Source: Pseudomonadota bacterium (GTDB taxonomy: Bacteria > Pseudomonadota > Gammaproteobacteria > Burkholderiales > Burkholderiaceae_C). Taken from it: a stretch of 64,000 nt of DNA. Each line of letters begins with the position of its first letter. Position 1 is the stretch's first letter. The notes beneath the pieces are model-generated. The model ran no database searches. It was given only the letters and a program-made list of their open reading frames with translations, and was not told where the DNA came from. The stretch spans positions 124,001 through 188,000 of the forward strand of contig JAIUPH010000033.1 of the NCBI GenBank assembly GCA_020161065.1, given 5' to 3'. Of this stretch, positions 35,724 to 44,948 are shown piece by piece. The position numbers were made by a program, and so were the translations under genes.

Positions 35724-36812
35724 TCAGTACCGCCCGGCCGTTCCGAAGGACCTGAGCGTCCCAGGACCCGCAGGGCTCCCTGCTGGGACCGGGGCAGCGA
35801 GCGAAGCGAGCGTGGGGGCTCCATTCAGCACCTCGGGGTTGACGGGCGTGGGCGGGCTGCCGGCCTCGGGGCCGTGGCCCAGCGCGGCGATGAGGTTGCG
35901 CGCGGCCAGCGCCGCCATCGCGTGCCGCGCCGGCAGCGAGGCGCTGCCGATGTGCGGCGTGAGAACGACGTTAGGCAGGTCGAGCAAGGCCGGATGGACG
36001 GCCGGCTCGCCTTCGAAGACGTCCAGCCCCGCAGCAGCGATGGTGCCGCGGCGCAAGGCCTCGGCCAGCGCCGCGTCGTCGACGATGCCGCCGCGCGCGA
36101 TGTTGGTCAGCGTGGCCGTTGGCTTCATCTGCCGCAGCTCGGCCGCGCCGATGGCGTGGTGCGCGGCCGGCGAATACGGCAGCACCAGCACCAGGTGGTC
36201 GGCCTCGCGCAGCAGCGTGGCCTTGTCGACATAACGGGCGTTGACCGCGGCTTCGGCGTCGGCCTGCAGCCGCGAGCGGTTGTGGTAGATCACCCGCATC
36301 CCGAAGCCCAGGGCGCCGCGCCGCGCGATGGCCTGGCCGATGCGGCCCATGCCCAGGATGGCCAGGGTCGCGCCGTGCACGTCGGCACCGGCAAAGTGGT
36401 CGTGGATGCCGGTCTTGGTCCACTCGCCGTGGCGCAGCGCGCGCTCGGCTTCGCCCAAGCGACGCGCCGCGGCCATCATCAGCGCGAAGCCGAGGTCGGC
36501 GGTGGTCTCGGTCAGCACCTCGGGCGTGTTGGTCACCAGCACGCGGCGCGCCGTGCAGGCCGCCACGTCGATGTGGTTGATGCCCACGCCGACATTGCAG
36601 ACGGCGCGCAACTGCGGGCAGGCGTCCAGCAGCGCGGCGTCGATGCGCTCGCTGCCCGTGCTCATCACGCCGGCCTTGCCTTGCAGGCGGCGCACCAGCT
36701 CGGCCGCGGGCCAGATTTCGTCGGCCGGGTTGTCGTCGACCGCGAAGTGCTGGCGCAGGCGGCCGGGAATGTCGGCGAAGGTGGAGCGCGTGATCAGGAT
36801 CGGTTCGGGCAT
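35724..36812 (-). CDS. 2-hydroxyacid dehydrogenase (gluconate 2-/hydroxypyruvate reductase type)
   Basis: A 362-residue D-isomer-specific 2-hydroxyacid dehydrogenase. CNVGVGINHIDV, the cofactor motif LAILGMGRIGQAIARRG, TNIARGGIVDDAAL with catalytic Arg, and VVLTPHIGSASL with catalytic His. The family normally ends near PVNPEVLN; here about 32 further Gly/Ala/Pro-rich residues follow, encoded by repetitive DNA. First gene of the operon ending at 33376, with a conserved promoter module at 36842-36909. Likely reduces 2-keto sugar acids. Confidence 0.88.
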   Translation of the reverse strand: MPEPILITRSTFADIPGRLRQHFAVDDNPADEIWPAAELVRRLQGKAGVMSTGSERIDAALLDACPQLRAVCNVGVGINHIDVAACTARRVLVTNTPEVLTETTADLGFALMMAAARRLGEAERALRHGEWTKTGIHDHFAGADVHGATLAILGMGRIGQAIARRGALGFGMRVIYHNRSRLQADAEAAVNARYVDKATLLREADHLVLVLPYSPAAHHAIGAAELRQMKPTATLTNIARGGIVDDAALAEALRRGTIAAAGLDVFEGEPAVHPALLDLPNVVLTPHIGSASLPARHAMAALAARNLIAALGHGPEAGSPPTPVNPEVLNGAPTLASLAAPVPAGSPAGPGTLRSFGTAGRY

Positions 36813-36841
36813 GGCGGGCGTGGCGCGGCAAACGTGGGCGC

Positions 36842-36909
36842 ACTCTAGGTGCGGCCGCCGCTTCGGGCCAAGACGAATTCGCTCTGTGGCGATACGCGCG
36901 GCTTATGGC
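36842..36909 (-). promoter_or_regulatory. Conserved LysR-box promoter module A
   Basis: Plus-strand reading: CCAAGACG at 36868, dyad ATACGCGCGGCTTAT at 36892-36906. On the minus strand toward the 2-hydroxyacid dehydrogenase the order is dyad, CGTCTTGG (with -35-like TTGGCC), 18 bases, TAGAGT as -10. Predicted start of transcription near 36835, 23 bases before ATG 36812. One of six copies with identical spacing. Confidence 0.8.
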
Positions 36910-36946
36910 GCCCGTGGCGGGCGGCGCCGTGGCGGGGCGCGGCGTG

Positions 36947-37870
36947 TCAGTCGTCGTCGAGCGGCCGGCCGTCGGGCGCCAGTTCGGCCACCAGCTCCAG
37001 CACGATGGCGCGCACCGCCTGGGCCGGCTCCGACAGCGCCGGCCGGTCGGACGTGCACAGCACCAGCGGCACCTCGATGCTGGGGTCGACGATGCGGCAA
37101 AGGCGCGCCTGCACGGCGGCCGCCACCGCCTGCGCGGCCGACGCCGGCAGCACCGTGGCGCCCACGCCGTTGCCGACGGCCGCCGACAGCGTGGCCGCCG
37201 ACTCGATCTCGGCCACCACGCGCGGCACCATCTGCTGGCCGGCGAAGGCCTCGTCGACGTAGCGCCGCAGGTAGTTGTGCGAACGCGGCAGCAGCAGTTC
37301 GATGTCGCGCAGTTCGGCCAGGCGCACCGGGTCGCGGCCGCCCAGCAAAGCCGCGGGGGCGACCAGCACCAGTTCCTCGGTCAGCAAGGGCTCGAAGCTC
37401 AGGCCTTGCACCAGGCTGCGGCCGCCGTAGAGCACGGCCATGTCCATGCGCCCATTGCCGACCAGCTCGCACAGCGTCGAGCCGAGGCTTTCGTTGAGAT
37501 ACAGCACCACCTCGGGGTGGCGCGAGCGCACGGCCTTGAGCAGCGGCAGCGCCAGCGCCGAGGCCGCCGTGCCCGAGGCCAGCCCCACCGAGACCTGGCC
37601 CGTCAGCGCGCGGCCCGAAGCCCGCACGTCGGCGCGCGCTTGTTCCACCTGGCGCAGGATCTGCTGCGCATGGCGGTACAGCACGCGCCCGGCCTCGGTC
37701 GGGCTGACGCCGCGGCTGGTGCGCAGCAGCAGCTGCTGGCCGAACTCGCCTTCCAGCGTGGCGATCTGCTGGCTGAGCGCCGGCTGCGCGATGTGCAGCA
37801 CCTCGGCGGCCTGCGTCAGGCTGCCGACGTCGACGATCTTGATGAAGTACTTCAGGCGCCTGAGGTTCAC
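36947..37870 (-). CDS. LysR-family regulator, Nac-like paralogue
   Basis: A 307-residue LysR regulator from a GTG at 37870 (NLRRLKYFIKIVDVGSLTQA). The helix-turn-helix LTQAAEVLHIAQPALSQQIA is nearly the same as in enterobacterial Nac and in the paralogue at 55425. The effector domain has VSVGLASGTAASALALPLL and EIESAATLSAAVGNGVG. It lies just upstream of the sugar-acid operon on the same strand, with promoter module A between, so it is the likely regulator of that operon. An in-frame ATG at 37942 would add an unrelated Pro/Ala-rich leader. Confidence 0.87.
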   Translation of the reverse strand: MNLRRLKYFIKIVDVGSLTQAAEVLHIAQPALSQQIATLEGEFGQQLLLRTSRGVSPTEAGRVLYRHAQQILRQVEQARADVRASGRALTGQVSVGLASGTAASALALPLLKAVRSRHPEVVLYLNESLGSTLCELVGNGRMDMAVLYGGRSLVQGLSFEPLLTEELVLVAPAALLGGRDPVRLAELRDIELLLPRSHNYLRRYVDEAFAGQQMVPRVVAEIESAATLSAAVGNGVGATVLPASAAQAVAAAVQARLCRIVDPSIEVPLVLCTSDRPALSEPAQAVRAIVLELVAELAPDGRPLDDD

Positions 37871-37959
37871 GGCGGGGCTCGGTGCGATGCCGGCGGCGGA
37901 CGCCGGATTCGAGCCGCCATTGTGGGCCGGCCCCAGCGGCACTCGCCGACAATCGCCCG

Positions 37960-38916
37960 ATGTCGGTCAACTTCAAGACGCTGCGCAGCTTCGTCGCCGC
38001 GGTCGACGCCAGCAGCCTGTCGGCGGCGGCGGCCCGGCTGCAGCTGGCGCAGCCGGCGCTCAGCCACCAGATCGCCTCGCTGGAGAAGCACTTCCGCCAG
38101 CGCCTGCTGCTGCGCTCGAATGCCGGCGTCACGCCCACCGCGGCGGGGCACGAGCTGTACCGCCATGCCACGCTGCTGCTGCAGCAGCTGGAGCAGGCCG
38201 AGCGCGACGTGGCCGGCCGCGGCAGCAGCCTGGCGGGCACGGTGTCGGTCGGGCTGGCGACCTACAGCACCACCTCGATCCTGTCGACGCCCTTGCTGCA
38301 GGCGGTGCGCGAGAAGTACCCCGAGGTGCAGCTCTTCATCAACGACAACTTCGGCCTCGTGCTCAGCGAGATGGTGATGGCCGGCCGCATGGACATGGCG
38401 CTGATCTATGCGCCGACCCGCATCAAGGGCGTGGCGCTGCAGCCGATGCTGGTCGAACAGCTGTTCCTGATCGCCCCGCCCGACACCGTGCTGCCCGCCG
38501 GCTGCGACGAGTCGGTCGCGCTCGCACAGCTCGCCGGCATGAACCTGCTGCTGCCCGGGCGCACGCACTACCTGCGGCGCCTGGTCGACGCCGCCTTCGC
38601 GCAGGCGCGGCTGACGCCGCGCGTGGCGGCCGAGATCGAGTCGGCCGCCACGCTGCGCGAGGCGATCGAATCGGGCCTCGGCGCCACGGTGCTGCCCTGG
38701 GCGCTGGCGGCCAGCTTCAGCGGCCGCGCGCCGCCGGTGGTGCGCCGCGTGGTCGAGCCCGAACTGCAGACGACGGTGTCGCTGTGCGTCTCCGACCACC
38801 TGAGCCTGACGCCGGCGGCGCAGGCCGTGAAGGCCGAGCTGGCGCAGGTGGTGGCGGCTTTCGTCGGCTCGGGCCACTGCGTGGGCACGCGGCTGCCGCC
38901 GCCGGTGCCCGCCTGA
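37960..38916 (+). CDS. LysR-family regulator at the end of the liv-hyu operon
   Basis: A 318-residue LysR regulator. N-terminal helix-turn-helix: FKTLRSFVAAVDASSLSAAA, then LQLAQPALSHQIASLEKHF. Effector domain: VSVGLATYSTTSILSTPLLQ and EIESAATLREAIESGLGATV. It is divergent from the Nac-like gene (89-bp gap) and its stop is one base from the convergent aldolase gene, which ends the long transporter operon. It may control that operon, whose promoter carries a variant box at 48895-48909. Confidence 0.87.
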   Translation: MSVNFKTLRSFVAAVDASSLSAAAARLQLAQPALSHQIASLEKHFRQRLLLRSNAGVTPTAAGHELYRHATLLLQQLEQAERDVAGRGSSLAGTVSVGLATYSTTSILSTPLLQAVREKYPEVQLFINDNFGLVLSEMVMAGRMDMALIYAPTRIKGVALQPMLVEQLFLIAPPDTVLPAGCDESVALAQLAGMNLLLPGRTHYLRRLVDAAFAQARLTPRVAAEIESAATLREAIESGLGATVLPWALAASFSGRAPPVVRRVVEPELQTTVSLCVSDHLSLTPAAQAVKAELAQVVAAFVGSGHCVGTRLPPPVPA

Positions 38917-38917
38917 A

Positions 38918-39622
38918 TCAGCGCGCCGGCTGCGACAGCTGGCGCATCAGCTGCACGCCGTCGGCGACGAAGGGGTCGGCGTGGTAGTAGATGAGCTGCG
39001 CGCCCTGCGCCACCAGGTGCGCCACGTCCTGCTTCACCGCCAGCGTGCCGGCCAGTCTGCCGGCCGCGCGAATGCGCCGCAGCGTGTCGTCCACCATGTC
39101 CAGCACCGCCTGCGCGCGGCGGCCGCCGGGGGGCACGTTGGGCGAGTGGCCCATCGATTGCGACAGGTCGCCGGGGCCGACGAAGAACACGTCGATGCCG
39201 TCCACCGCCAGGATGGCGTCGAGGTTGGACACCGCCTCCACCGATTCGACCATGCCGACCAGCAGCCGGTTCGCGTGGTCGTCGGGCACGGCATAGCGGA
39301 AGTGATGCACGACCTCGCGCGCGATGGCGGCGGTGTGGATCAGCGGCACCATCAGGCCGTCGGCGCCGGCATTCAGGCAGCGCGTGATCATCGAGCGCTC
39401 CTGGTTCTGCGGCCGCACGATGCCGAAGCCGCCGGCATGGCGCGCGGCCTTGGCCATGTGGTGGATGTCTTCGAAGCCGGGCAGGCCGTGCTCGCAGTCG
39501 ATGAACACCGCGTCGGCGCCGGATCGCACCAGCTTTTCGCACAGCGTCGCCGAGACGTGGTTGGGGTTGACCATCAGCACGCTCGCGCCGCCGGCCAGCC
39601 GGTCTTTCAAGGTCTTGCTCAT
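38918..39622 (-). CDS. HpcH/HpaI-type aldolase
   Basis: A 234-residue class II metal-dependent aldolase of the HpcH/HpaI family. VFIDCEHGLPGFEDIHHM supplies the catalytic base and metal site, VESVEAVSNLDAILAV the metal-binding Glu, and VFFVGPGDLSQSMG the next conserved block. These enzymes split 2-keto-4-hydroxy acids to pyruvate and an aldehyde. It is the last gene of the operon that starts at 48807. Confidence 0.87.
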   Translation of the reverse strand: MSKTLKDRLAGGASVLMVNPNHVSATLCEKLVRSGADAVFIDCEHGLPGFEDIHHMAKAARHAGGFGIVRPQNQERSMITRCLNAGADGLMVPLIHTAAIAREVVHHFRYAVPDDHANRLLVGMVESVEAVSNLDAILAVDGIDVFFVGPGDLSQSMGHSPNVPPGGRRAQAVLDMVDDTLRRIRAAGRLAGTLAVKQDVAHLVAQGAQLIYYHADPFVADGVQLMRQLSQPAR

Positions 39623-39629
39623 AACGGGT

Positions 39630-40430
39630 TCACTTGGGTTTGCCGGGCCAGCCGTCGGGGGCGCCCAGCCAGCGGCTGATCTCGCCGTCCGGCCCCTGGT
39701 CGCGGGCGAAGGTGGGGCTGATGACCAGTTGCTCGATGGTCGTGCGCGCCGGCAGCGTGCAGACCAGCGCGATGGCGCGCGCCACGTCGTCGGGGTCGAC
39801 CATGCGCTCGCGCTCTTCGGCCGTCGGCGGCCGCACGCGCGTGTCCATGATGGGCGTGTTCACCTCGCCCGGCAGGATGGTTGTCGAGCGGATGTTCTGG
39901 TTGCGGAAGGTGGCGTGCACAAAGCTCATCAGGTTGCTCACCGCCGCCTTGGCCGCGCCATAGGGCGCGCCGCCCAGCAGGCCCGGCCGCAGCGCCGCCA
40001 GCGACGACACCGTGACCACCGTGCCGCCGCCCTTGGCCAGCATGGCCGGCAGCACGGCCTGGATCAGCACGTAGACGGCGTTCAGGTTGACGGCGAGGGT
40101 GGCGTCCCAGTCGTCGGCGTCGACCCACAGCAGGTTGCGCACGCGGCTGGACGCGCCGGCGTTGTTGACCAGGATGTCCACCGGGCCGAGGTCGCGCTCG
40201 ATGCCGTGCACCAGCGCGCGCAGCGCGTCGCGGTCTTCCAGGTGCGCGGGCCGCGCCCAGGCCTGGCCGCCGCCGGCGCGGACCTCGGCGGCCACCGCCT
40301 CCAGCGGCGCCGGCCGGCGGCCGGTGACGACCACGCGCGCGCCTTCGGCTGCCAGCCGCAGCGCCGTGGCACGGCCGATGCCGGTGCCGCCGCCGGTGAC
40401 CAGCGCCACCTGTCCGTCGAGCGCGGCCAT
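39630..40430 (-). CDS. Short-chain dehydrogenase/reductase
   Basis: A 266-residue classical SDR: cofactor motif VALVTGGGTGIGRATALRLA, VDILVNNAGASSR, active-site Ser in VVTVSSLAALRPGLLG and YGAAKAAVSNLMSFVH. The C-terminal part ISPTFARDQGPDGEISRWLG is not typical of a named subfamily. It lies 4 bp after hyuB and 7 bp before the aldolase gene, so it probably oxidises an intermediate made by the hydantoinase-like enzyme. Confidence 0.85.
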   Translation of the reverse strand: MAALDGQVALVTGGGTGIGRATALRLAAEGARVVVTGRRPAPLEAVAAEVRAGGGQAWARPAHLEDRDALRALVHGIERDLGPVDILVNNAGASSRVRNLLWVDADDWDATLAVNLNAVYVLIQAVLPAMLAKGGGTVVTVSSLAALRPGLLGGAPYGAAKAAVSNLMSFVHATFRNQNIRSTTILPGEVNTPIMDTRVRPPTAEERERMVDPDDVARAIALVCTLPARTTIEQLVISPTFARDQGPDGEISRWLGAPDGWPGKPK

Positions 40431-40434
40431 CGCC

Positions 40435-42084
40435 TCAGGCTCCCGTCCAGCCGTACACGGCCTGCGCCTGCTGCGCGCTCACCAGGCCCTGGCGGAGGTC
40501 GTTCTCGACCAGTTCGCGCGGGCGCTGCAGCGGGTTGCCCCAGCCGCCGCCGCCGGGCAGTTCCAGCTCCAGCCGGTCGCCTGGGTTGAGCGTCAGCTTG
40601 CCTTTCGGGAACACCGTCTCGCCGTTCAGCCGCACCGCGCCGCGCGTGCCGTCGTGGCCGCCGACGACGCCGAAGCACGGGTGCTTGACGCGTTCGGTGG
40701 ACAGGTAGACGTTCATCGGCCGGTCCGACAGGTTGCGCAGAACGCCGCGCTGCCCCAGGCCGCCGCGGTACTTGCCGGCGCCGCCGGAATCGGGGATCAG
40801 CTCCTTGCGCTCGGTCAGCACCGGCACCGCCAGCTCGTACATCTCGATCGGCGTGACCTTGCAGTTGGACGGAAAGCTCAAGGTGTCCAGCCCGTCCAGC
40901 GTCGAGCGGCCGCCTTGCCCGCCGTGGAAGTTTTGCGCGCTGCCGTAGGCGCGGCCGTCGGCGGTGTGGCCCTGGCAGTTGATGCCCCAGATCGGCGCCC
41001 CGCCGCTGTCGCCCTTCACGCGGTCGGGCACCACGCCTTGCAGCGCGCGGAAGATCAGGCTCGGGATCACGTGGCCGACCAGGTTGCGCGCGGCGCCCGC
41101 GGCATGCGGGTGCGGGTTGAGGATGGTGCCGAGCGGCGCGTCGTCGGTGATCGGCAGCATGCAGCCTTCGTTGTTCGGCGTGTCGGGGTCGAGCAGGCAC
41201 TTCAGCGCATACACCGTGTGCGCCACGCGGTAGTGCGGCACCACGTTGATGCCGCGCGCCACCTCGGGCGAGGTGCCGGCGTAGTCGACGTGGATGGCGT
41301 CGCCGCGCACCTGCACGTCCACGCACAGCTTGACGTCACTCTCGAAGCCGTCGATCGTCACCTCGGCCTTGTAGCTGCCTGGCGGCCAGGCGGCGATGGC
41401 CTTGCGCATGTGCGCTTCGGATCGGCCGTGGATCGCCCGGCCCAGCGCCTGCACGTCGTCGAGGCCGTACTCGTCCATGAAGCGCGACAGCTCCCGGCTC
41501 ATCACCTCGTTGGCGGCCACCATGCTCTGGATGTCGCCGCGCACCTCAGCCGGCAGGCGCACGCTGGCCTCGATGACCGCGAAGACGTCGGCATTCGGCA
41601 CGCCGGCCTTGTACAGCTTCAACATCGGGATGCGGATGCCTTCCTCGAACATGTCGGTCGAGTCGGGGCTTTGCGGGCGGCCGCCGATGTCGGGCAGGTG
41701 CGCAATGCTGCCGGCGTAGGCGACGATGCGGCCGCCGCGGAAGATCGGCGTCAGCATCACCATGTCGGGCAGGTGGCCGGTGCCGATGGCCGGGTCGTTG
41801 GTGGCCAGCACGTCGCCGGGCTGCAGCGTCGCCGGCGGGAAGGCCGGCAGGAAGTGGTTCTGCGCCGCCATCGGCAGCGAGGTGATGAACACCGGGATCG
41901 ACCAGGTGCACTGCGCCAGCGCGCGGCCTTCGGCGTCGAGCAGCACGGTCACGTAGTCGTGGTTCTCGCGCACGATGGGCGAGAACGCGGTGCGGCCGAG
42001 CGCCGAATCGGCCTGGTCGGCGATGAAGACCAGGCGGTCCCACATCACCTGCAGCGTGATGGGGTCGTCGAAGTCGACGGTCAT
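40435..42084 (-). CDS. hyuB: Hydantoinase/oxoprolinase subunit B (HyuB)
   Basis: A 549-residue HyuB-family protein. FSPIVRENHDYVTVLLDAEG, DVLATNDPAIGTGHLPDMVM, and DSGGAGKYRGGLGQ are diagnostic. With HyuA it forms the ATP-dependent hydantoinase/5-oxoprolinase/acetone-carboxylase-like complex that opens cyclic amides or carboxylates ketones. The ATG at 42084 overlaps the hyuA stop by four bases. The exact substrate cannot be assigned. Confidence 0.9.
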   Translation of the reverse strand: MTVDFDDPITLQVMWDRLVFIADQADSALGRTAFSPIVRENHDYVTVLLDAEGRALAQCTWSIPVFITSLPMAAQNHFLPAFPPATLQPGDVLATNDPAIGTGHLPDMVMLTPIFRGGRIVAYAGSIAHLPDIGGRPQSPDSTDMFEEGIRIPMLKLYKAGVPNADVFAVIEASVRLPAEVRGDIQSMVAANEVMSRELSRFMDEYGLDDVQALGRAIHGRSEAHMRKAIAAWPPGSYKAEVTIDGFESDVKLCVDVQVRGDAIHVDYAGTSPEVARGINVVPHYRVAHTVYALKCLLDPDTPNNEGCMLPITDDAPLGTILNPHPHAAGAARNLVGHVIPSLIFRALQGVVPDRVKGDSGGAPIWGINCQGHTADGRAYGSAQNFHGGQGGRSTLDGLDTLSFPSNCKVTPIEMYELAVPVLTERKELIPDSGGAGKYRGGLGQRGVLRNLSDRPMNVYLSTERVKHPCFGVVGGHDGTRGAVRLNGETVFPKGKLTLNPGDRLELELPGGGGWGNPLQRPRELVENDLRQGLVSAQQAQAVYGWTGA

Positions 42085-44177
42085 GGCTTTGCCTCCAGCA
42101 GCATGATGAGGTTGAAGCGGGCGTCCAGCGAGGCGCTGGCGCCGGGGCCCACGACCACCGTCGACTCGCGCTGTTCGACGATGGCCGGGCCCTGCACCAC
42201 GACGCCGGGCGCCAGCGCGTAGTGGTCGTAGACGGGGGTGTCGACGAAGCCGCCGGCCTCGGCGAAGAACACCGGGCGGCTGCCCTTGCGGGGGTTGCGA
42301 ACGGCTTGCGCCCGGCCGCGCATGCTGGCGACCGAGACCTCGTCCTTCGGGCCGCTGGCGCGCACGCGCCAGGTGATGACCTCGGCATCGGTGCCCGACA
42401 CGTTGCGCCCGTACAGCCGCACGTAGGCATCGTGGAAGCGCTGCAGCAGCTCGTCCAGGAAGGCGCGATCGCCGGGGTCGCCCGCCGGCAGCGCGACCGA
42501 GATCTCGTGGCCCTGACCGACGTGGCGCATGTCGACGGTGTAGCTGACGCCGATCGCCGCCGGCGCCACGCCGCTGGCGGCCACCACCTCGCGCCCTTGC
42601 GCGGCCAGCGTGGCCAGCAGGGCTTGCACCTGCGCGGCGTTCCAGCGCGAGACGGCCATCGGCGCGCTGGTGGCCAGGTCGGCCGCCACCGGCGCGCCGA
42701 GCAGGCCGATGGCCGAGGTGACGCCGGCGCCCAGCGGGCAGATCACCTTGCGGATGCCGAGCTTGCGCGCCACGCCGTACGCATGCACCGGGCCGGCGCC
42801 GCCGAAGGCGATGAGCGGCAGCGCGCGCGGGTCGACGCCGCTGTCGGTGGCCTGCATCGCGGCAGCCTCGGCCATGCTCTCGTTGACCATGTCGTGGATG
42901 CCGAAGGCGCAGCGCTCGGCCGAGATGCCCAGCTCGTCGGCCAGCCGCGCCATCGCGCGCACCGCGGCGCTGCGGTCGAGCGCGAAGTCGCCGCCGAGGA
43001 ACGAGTGTTCGTTCAAGTAACCCAGCAGCAGATCGGCATCGGTCACCGTCGGCTCGCTGCCGCCGCGGCCATAGCAGGCCGGCCCCGGCGCCGCCGCCGC
43101 GCTGCGCGGGCCCACCTGCAGCGTGCCCAGCCGCGTGCGCGAGGCGATGCTGCCGCCGCCGGCGCCGATCTCGATCATGTGGATCGACTGGATCTTCAGC
43201 GGAAAGCCGCTGCCCTTGCGGAAGCGTTCGTGGCGCGCCACCTCCAGCTCGTTGGCGATCTGCGGCTGCCCGTCGGGGATCAGGCACAGCTTGGCGGTGG
43301 TGCCGCCCATGTCGAACGACAGCACGCTGGCCTCGCCGGCGGCGCCGGCGTAGCCCGCCGCCGCCACCGCGCCGGCGGCCGGCCCCGATTCGATCAGCCG
43401 CACCGGCGTGCGCGCGGCGCTGGCGCTGGGCACCACGCCGCCGCTGGAGGTCATCCACAGCAGCTGGCCGGCCACGCCGCGCGCGCCCAGCTCGCGTTCC
43501 AGGTGGTCCACGTGCTGCACCATCATCGGCCGCGTGTAGGCGTTGGCCACGGTGGTGGAGGCGCGGTCGTACTCGCGCACCTCGGGGCAGACGCTGGACG
43601 ACAGCGAGACCGAGACCCCCGGCGCCCATTCGGCCAGCAGCTCGGCGATGCGCTGCTCGTGCTGCGGGTACTTGTAGGCGTGCAGCAGGCACACCGCCAC
43701 CGAGCGGATGCCTTGCGCGACGAGCTGCGCGGCCACTGCGCGGACCGAGGCCTCGTCGAGCGGCGTCACCACCTCGCCGCCGGCGCTGATGCGCTCCACC
43801 ACGCCGAAGCAGCGGTCGCGCGGCACCAGCGGCTCGGGGTACTGGATGCGCAGGTCGTACAAGTCGTAGCGGCCTTCGGTGCGGATGCGCAGCATGTCCT
43901 GGAAGCCGTCGGTCGTGATGAACGCGGTGCTGACGCCCTTGCGCTCCAGTACGGCGTTGGTCACCACGGTGGTGGCGCCCAGGATCTGCAGCGCGCCTTC
44001 GCCGGCGCGCGCGGCCTGGCCGCGACGCACCTTGGCCAGGATCTCGTCGATGCCCTGCAGCACGGCGCGCGCCGGCGCGTCGGGCGTGCTCAGCACCTTG
44101 TGCAGCACGATGCTGCCGTCGTCGTCGGAGAAGGCGAAGTCGGTGAACGTGCCGCCGGTGTCGAAGGCGAGTTTCAT
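42081..44177 (-). CDS. hyuA: Hydantoinase/oxoprolinase subunit A (HyuA)
   Basis: A 698-residue ASKHA-fold HyuA protein. MKLAFDTGGTFTDFAFSDDD carries the phosphate-binding loop, ATTVVTNAVLERKG and VLSFDMGGTTAKLCLI the second phosphate motif, and RYDLYDLRIQYPEPLVPRDR is a family block. It lies between the transporter genes and hyuB in one operon, so the transported compound is probably its substrate: a hydantoin, lactam or similar. Confidence 0.9.
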   Translation of the reverse strand: MKLAFDTGGTFTDFAFSDDDGSIVLHKVLSTPDAPARAVLQGIDEILAKVRRGQAARAGEGALQILGATTVVTNAVLERKGVSTAFITTDGFQDMLRIRTEGRYDLYDLRIQYPEPLVPRDRCFGVVERISAGGEVVTPLDEASVRAVAAQLVAQGIRSVAVCLLHAYKYPQHEQRIAELLAEWAPGVSVSLSSSVCPEVREYDRASTTVANAYTRPMMVQHVDHLERELGARGVAGQLLWMTSSGGVVPSASAARTPVRLIESGPAAGAVAAAGYAGAAGEASVLSFDMGGTTAKLCLIPDGQPQIANELEVARHERFRKGSGFPLKIQSIHMIEIGAGGGSIASRTRLGTLQVGPRSAAAAPGPACYGRGGSEPTVTDADLLLGYLNEHSFLGGDFALDRSAAVRAMARLADELGISAERCAFGIHDMVNESMAEAAAMQATDSGVDPRALPLIAFGGAGPVHAYGVARKLGIRKVICPLGAGVTSAIGLLGAPVAADLATSAPMAVSRWNAAQVQALLATLAAQGREVVAASGVAPAAIGVSYTVDMRHVGQGHEISVALPAGDPGDRAFLDELLQRFHDAYVRLYGRNVSGTDAEVITWRVRASGPKDEVSVASMRGRAQAVRNPRKGSRPVFFAEAGGFVDTPVYDHYALAPGVVVQGPAIVEQRESTVVVGPGASASLDARFNLIMLLEAKP

Positions 44178-44195
44178 GCTCGAAGAGGTCCTTGG

Positions 44196-44948
44196 TCAGT
44201 GGATGCCGTGCGGCGTGCCGGCGGCGGCGCGTTCCTGCACGCGGCCGGTCATGAACAGCTCGCCCAGGTCGGCGTGGCTCACGTCGCCGGCGGGGCTGTC
44301 CCAGATCACCTTGCCCAGGCGCAGCACGACGGCGCGCTCGGCGGCCTCAATCGCCTTGCGGGTGTTCTGCTCGACCAGCAAGATGGTGCGGCCGCCCTGG
44401 TGCAGGCGCTTGAGTTCGTTGAAGACCAGCGTGATGGCCTGCGGCGACAAGCCGACCGAAGGCTCGTCGACGAGCAGGATCTGCGGCCGCCGCAGCACGG
44501 CCATCGCCATCTCCAGCAGTTGCTGCTCGCCGCCCGACAGGTTGCCGGCGAATTCGTGGCGGCGCTTGTGCAGGATCGGGAACAGCTCGTAGACGTAGCG
44601 GCGCTCGCCTTCGATGTCGCCGTCCTTCAGCGTGTAGGCGGCCATCTCCAGGTTCTCGTCGACCGACATCGTGGGGAAGTTGCAGCGCCCCTGCGGCACG
44701 TAGCCGAAGCCCTGCGACAGGAAATCGCGCGGCTTCGCGCCGGCGATCTCGCGGCCCTGCCAGGTGATCGTGCCGCCCTTGTGCGTGGTCATGCCGTACA
44801 GCGTTTTCAGCAGCGTCGACTTGCCGGCGCCGTTGGGCCCGAGCAGCGCGACGAACTCGCCGTGCTTCACGGTCAGGCTCACGTCGTGCAGGATGTCCAG
44901 GTGGCCGTAGCCGGCGCGCAGCTGGTGGATGACGAGTTCAGCCGCCAA
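44196..44948 (-). CDS. livF: Branched-chain-type ABC transporter ATPase (LivF)
   Basis: A 250-residue ABC ATPase. Walker A GPNGAGKST, signature LSGGEQQLLEMA, Walker B ILLVDEPSVGLSP. The Q-loop region FGYVPQGRCNFPTM and short length are LivF-like. It overlaps livG by 11 bp. Part of a complete five-gene HAAT-type importer followed by hyuA. Confidence 0.92.
   Translation of the reverse strand: MAAELVIHQLRAGYGHLDILHDVSLTVKHGEFVALLGPNGAGKSTLLKTLYGMTTHKGGTITWQGREIAGAKPRDFLSQGFGYVPQGRCNFPTMSVDENLEMAAYTLKDGDIEGERRYVYELFPILHKRRHEFAGNLSGGEQQLLEMAMAVLRRPQILLVDEPSVGLSPQAITLVFNELKRLHQGGRTILLVEQNTRKAIEAAERAVVLRLGKVIWDSPAGDVSHADLGELFMTGRVQERAAAGTPHGIH

Noticed and set aside
36947-37960. LysR binding box in the 89-bp gap between the two divergent LysR genes
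   Set aside because: Several T-N11-A matches exist, but none has clear dyad symmetry or similarity to the six modules.
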